Shown here one piece after another: positions 31,825-33,435 of a DNA stretch of 33,435 nt. This stretch comes from Egicoccus sp035462025 (GTDB lineage Bacteria > Actinomycetota > Nitriliruptoria > Nitriliruptorales > Nitriliruptoraceae): contig DATHUR010000094.1 in NCBI GenBank assembly GCA_035462025.1, forward strand, positions 1-33,435. Reading direction: 5' to 3'. Made by a program: the position numbers and the translations under genes. The notes below the pieces were generated by a model. The model was not told where the DNA came from, searched no databases, and saw only the letters and a list, made by a program, of their open reading frames with translations. Within the stretch, counting starts at the first letter, position 1, and each line of letters starts with the position of its first letter.

Positions 31825-31838
31825 TTGCAATCGATTGC
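31825..31838. promoter_or_regulatory. LacI-type operator I (E2 gene / MFS operon), perfect core
   Basis: TTGCAATCGATTGC: the 12-base core GCAATCGATTGC is a perfect palindrome, the best site in the window. It contains the 13-mer shared with operators D and F. Centres are 74 bases before the E2 start and 121 before the MFS start. TAnnnT boxes (TATGCT 31840-31845, TAGCTT 31845-31850) lie directly beside it on the plus strand. Confidence 0.7.
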
Positions 31839-31846
31839 TTATGCTA

Positions 31847-31860
31847 GCTTCGTCCGAAGC
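31847..31860. promoter_or_regulatory. Second palindrome in the E2 upstream region
   Basis: GCTTCG-TC-CGAAGC, perfect 6-base arms with a 2-base centre, just after operator I and overlapping the TAGCTT box. It does not resemble the LacI-type sites, so it may be another factor's site or a leader-RNA hairpin. Confidence 0.35.
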
Positions 31861-31906
31861 GGCGCGCGAGTCAAGCTCATCGGACGCGCCGGGCGAGGAG
31901 GACCGG

Positions 31907-33367
31907 ATGGCTATCGAGGTAACGCTCCCGCAGCTGGGGGAATCCGTCGACAGCGGCACGATCGTGGCCTGGTTGGTCGAGGTCGGCGACGAGGTCGAAC
32001 CCGACCAACCGCTCGCCGAGGTCAGTACCGACAAGGTCGACACCGAGATCCCCAGCCCCGCGGCCGGCCGGGTGACGCGGTTGCTCGCGGAGGTCGACGA
32101 GGACGTCGCGGTCGGCCAGCCGTTGCTGGAACTCGACGGCGCGGACCTCGAACCCGACGCCCCCGTGGAGGAAACGAGCCCGGCGACGCCCGCGGCTCGG
32201 ACCGCCGAGCCACGGGCGGACGCGGCATCGCCCCGCGACGACGTGGCGCCCGCCGTCGTCGCCGGTGGGCGCACCACCGGCGGGCAGCGACTCTCGCCGC
32301 TGGTCAGGCGCCTGCTCGCCGAACACGGTCTGGCCGCGTCCGAGCTCGAGGGGACCGGCGAGCACGGCCGGCTCACGCCCGACGACGTCAGGGCGGCGGC
32401 GGCGCGTTCGCGGCCACGGCTGTCGCCGCTCGTCAAGCGTCTGCTGCGCGAGCACGACCTCGTCCCGAGCGGCGTGGTCGGGTCGGGCCGGGACGGACGC
32501 ATCACGCCCGACGACGTGCTCGCCGCGGTCGCGGCGCCACGGCCGCAGGCGGAGCGGACCGAGCAGCCCGCGACGCGCGACGTCGCGCCCGCGGCGGCGC
32601 GTCCTGCCGCACCGGGGCCGCAGCCCGTCGCACCGCACCGTCTGCCCGGCGACCGTGTCGAGCCGCTGTCACGGACGCGGCGAACGATCGCCCGACGGAT
32701 GCTGGACAGCCTCAACACGACGGCCCAACTGACCGCGGCCGTCGAGGCGGACGTCACCCGGATCATGCACGTGCGGTCGGCGGTCAACGCCGCGCACAAG
32801 GCACGCTACGGCTCCAGCCTGTCGCCGCTGGCTTTCATCGCCCGCGCGACGGTGCGCACGCTGCAGCGCCACCCGCTGCTGAACGCCTCGATCGACGTCG
32901 ACGGCGGCGAGGTCGTGTTCCACACCGCCGTCAACCTCGGCATCGCGGTCGACGCACCGCAGGGCCTGGTCGTCCCCGTCATCCGCGACGCCCAGGACGT
33001 CAACGTCGTCGGGCTTCAGCGCCGCATCGGCGACCTCGGCGCCCGGGCCCGGGACAAGCAGCTCACACCCGACGACGTGGGGACCGGCACGTTCACCATC
33101 ACCAACACCGGATCGCGCGGGTCGCTGTTCGACACGCCGATCCTCAACCCGCCCGAGGTCGGCATCCTCGCGACGCCGACCATCGAGAAGCGGCCCGTCG
33201 TCGTCACCGACGACTTCGGCAACGACACCTTCGCCGTGCGCCACCGGACCTACCTGTGCCTGACCTACGACCACCGCCTGGTCGACGGCGCGGACGCCGG
33301 TCGCTTCCTCCAGGCGCTCAAGGCGCGCCTGGAGGAGGGCCGCTTCGAGTCCGAGGTCGGCCTCTGA
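31907..33367 (+). CDS. 2-oxoacid dehydrogenase E2 (dihydrolipoamide acyltransferase) with two subunit-binding domains
   Basis: Core acyltransferase of a 2-oxoacid dehydrogenase complex, 486 aa. The lipoyl domain is residues 1-80 with lipoyl-Lys43 in EVSTDKVDTEI. An Ala/Pro-rich linker follows, then two successive peripheral subunit-binding domains, 129-162 (LSPLVRRLLAEHGLAASELE) and 172-206 (LSPLVKRLLREHDLVPSGVV), each ending in TPDDV; one is usual. The catalytic domain runs from about 252 to 486 with His456 and Asp460 in YDHRLVDGAD and the TNTGSRGSLFDTP segment. ATG 31907 follows GAGGAGG. No E1 or E3 gene is in the window; they could follow downstream. It would oxidise a 2-oxoacid product of the island to an acyl-CoA. 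Confidence 0.92.
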   Translation: MAIEVTLPQLGESVDSGTIVAWLVEVGDEVEPDQPLAEVSTDKVDTEIPSPAAGRVTRLLAEVDEDVAVGQPLLELDGADLEPDAPVEETSPATPAARTAEPRADAASPRDDVAPAVVAGGRTTGGQRLSPLVRRLLAEHGLAASELEGTGEHGRLTPDDVRAAAARSRPRLSPLVKRLLREHDLVPSGVVGSGRDGRITPDDVLAAVAAPRPQAERTEQPATRDVAPAAARPAAPGPQPVAPHRLPGDRVEPLSRTRRTIARRMLDSLNTTAQLTAAVEADVTRIMHVRSAVNAAHKARYGSSLSPLAFIARATVRTLQRHPLLNASIDVDGGEVVFHTAVNLGIAVDAPQGLVVPVIRDAQDVNVVGLQRRIGDLGARARDKQLTPDDVGTGTFTITNTGSRGSLFDTPILNPPEVGILATPTIEKRPVVVTDDFGNDTFAVRHRTYLCLTYDHRLVDGADAGRFLQALKARLEEGRFESEVGL

Positions 33368-33384
33368 CCGGCCCCGTGCCGGTC
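33366..33384 (+). terminator. Weak hairpin at the end of the E2 gene
   Basis: GACCGG (33366-33371) can pair with CCGGTC (33379-33384) around a 7-base loop, directly at the E2 stop. Without a T-tract it is at best a weak terminator. Confidence 0.2.
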
Positions 33385-33435
33385 ACCGGCCCCCGCTGAG
33401 CACCGACGGAGGGCCCGGGGACGCCGAGAGGGCGT

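Noticed and set aside
30371..31906. The upstream 512 codons of the frame that contains the E2 gene
   Set aside because: They lie antisense to the M24 and MFS genes and are low-complexity; the E2 protein clearly begins with MAIEVTLPQLGES at 31907 after GAGGAGG.
1..33435. Mobile element, phage, CRISPR or RNA genes
   Set aside because: No transposase, integrase, terminal inverted repeats, regularly spaced repeats or tRNA/rRNA-like stretch was found on either strand by eye.

Overview
The window is high-GC, densely coded bacterial chromosome. GTG starts, 4-bp stop/start overlaps, TAnnnT-type -10 boxes and lipoproteins with long acidic linkers suggest an Actinomycetota member. The acidic linkers and gene mix would fit a halotolerant or alkaliphilic lineage such as Nitriliruptoria, but that placement is inference. 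About 30 genes are present. No rRNA, tRNA, CRISPR array, insertion sequence or phage gene was seen.

Layout, left to right. (1) 1-3728, minus strand: a NitT/TauT-type ABC importer (ATPase, two permeases, lipoprotein cut by the window edge). (2) 4062-12407, minus: an operon for a membrane-bound molybdenum enzyme (a four-cluster Fe-S protein fused to an NrfD-type anchor, a catalytic subunit without Tat signal, a TorD-type chaperone), a SulP anion transporter and an MFS carrier. (3) 12525-14914, minus: FAD oxidoreductase plus alpha/beta hydrolase, divergent from an MFS gene (15113-16357). (4) 16383-18372, minus: class II aldolase, OsmC protein and rhodanese, divergent from a cupin gene. (5) 18950-20116: UspA and a TRIC/YicG-type channel. 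(6) 20218-26992, minus: a second NitT/TauT importer, then amidohydrolase, a second FAD oxidoreductase and a second alpha/beta hydrolase. (7) 27502-28575, plus: a LacI-family regulator. (8) 28537-31711, minus: MFS carrier, creatinase-like M24 protein and TauE/SafE exporter, divergent from a 2-oxoacid dehydrogenase E2 gene (31907-33367).

The most striking signal is regulatory. Variants of one palindrome, GCAATCGATTGC with a central CG (the LacI/PurR operator type), occur in nearly every promoter region (near 3900, 12517, 14963, 14993, 18445, 18521, 27094, 27285, 27418 and 31833), and one LacI-family gene lies among them. Only the uspA/TRIC pair has no site. The window therefore reads as one locally controlled catabolic island.

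Its substrate is not shown by the sequence. Sulfonate-type importers, a cytoplasm-facing molybdoenzyme, a SulP carrier, a TauE/SafE exporter and a rhodanese make an organosulfur compound plausible. The amidohydrolase, the hydrolase resembling 2,6-dihydroxypseudooxynicotine hydrolase and the creatinase-like protein equally suggest an organic nitrogen compound. No recognisable desulfonating enzyme is present.
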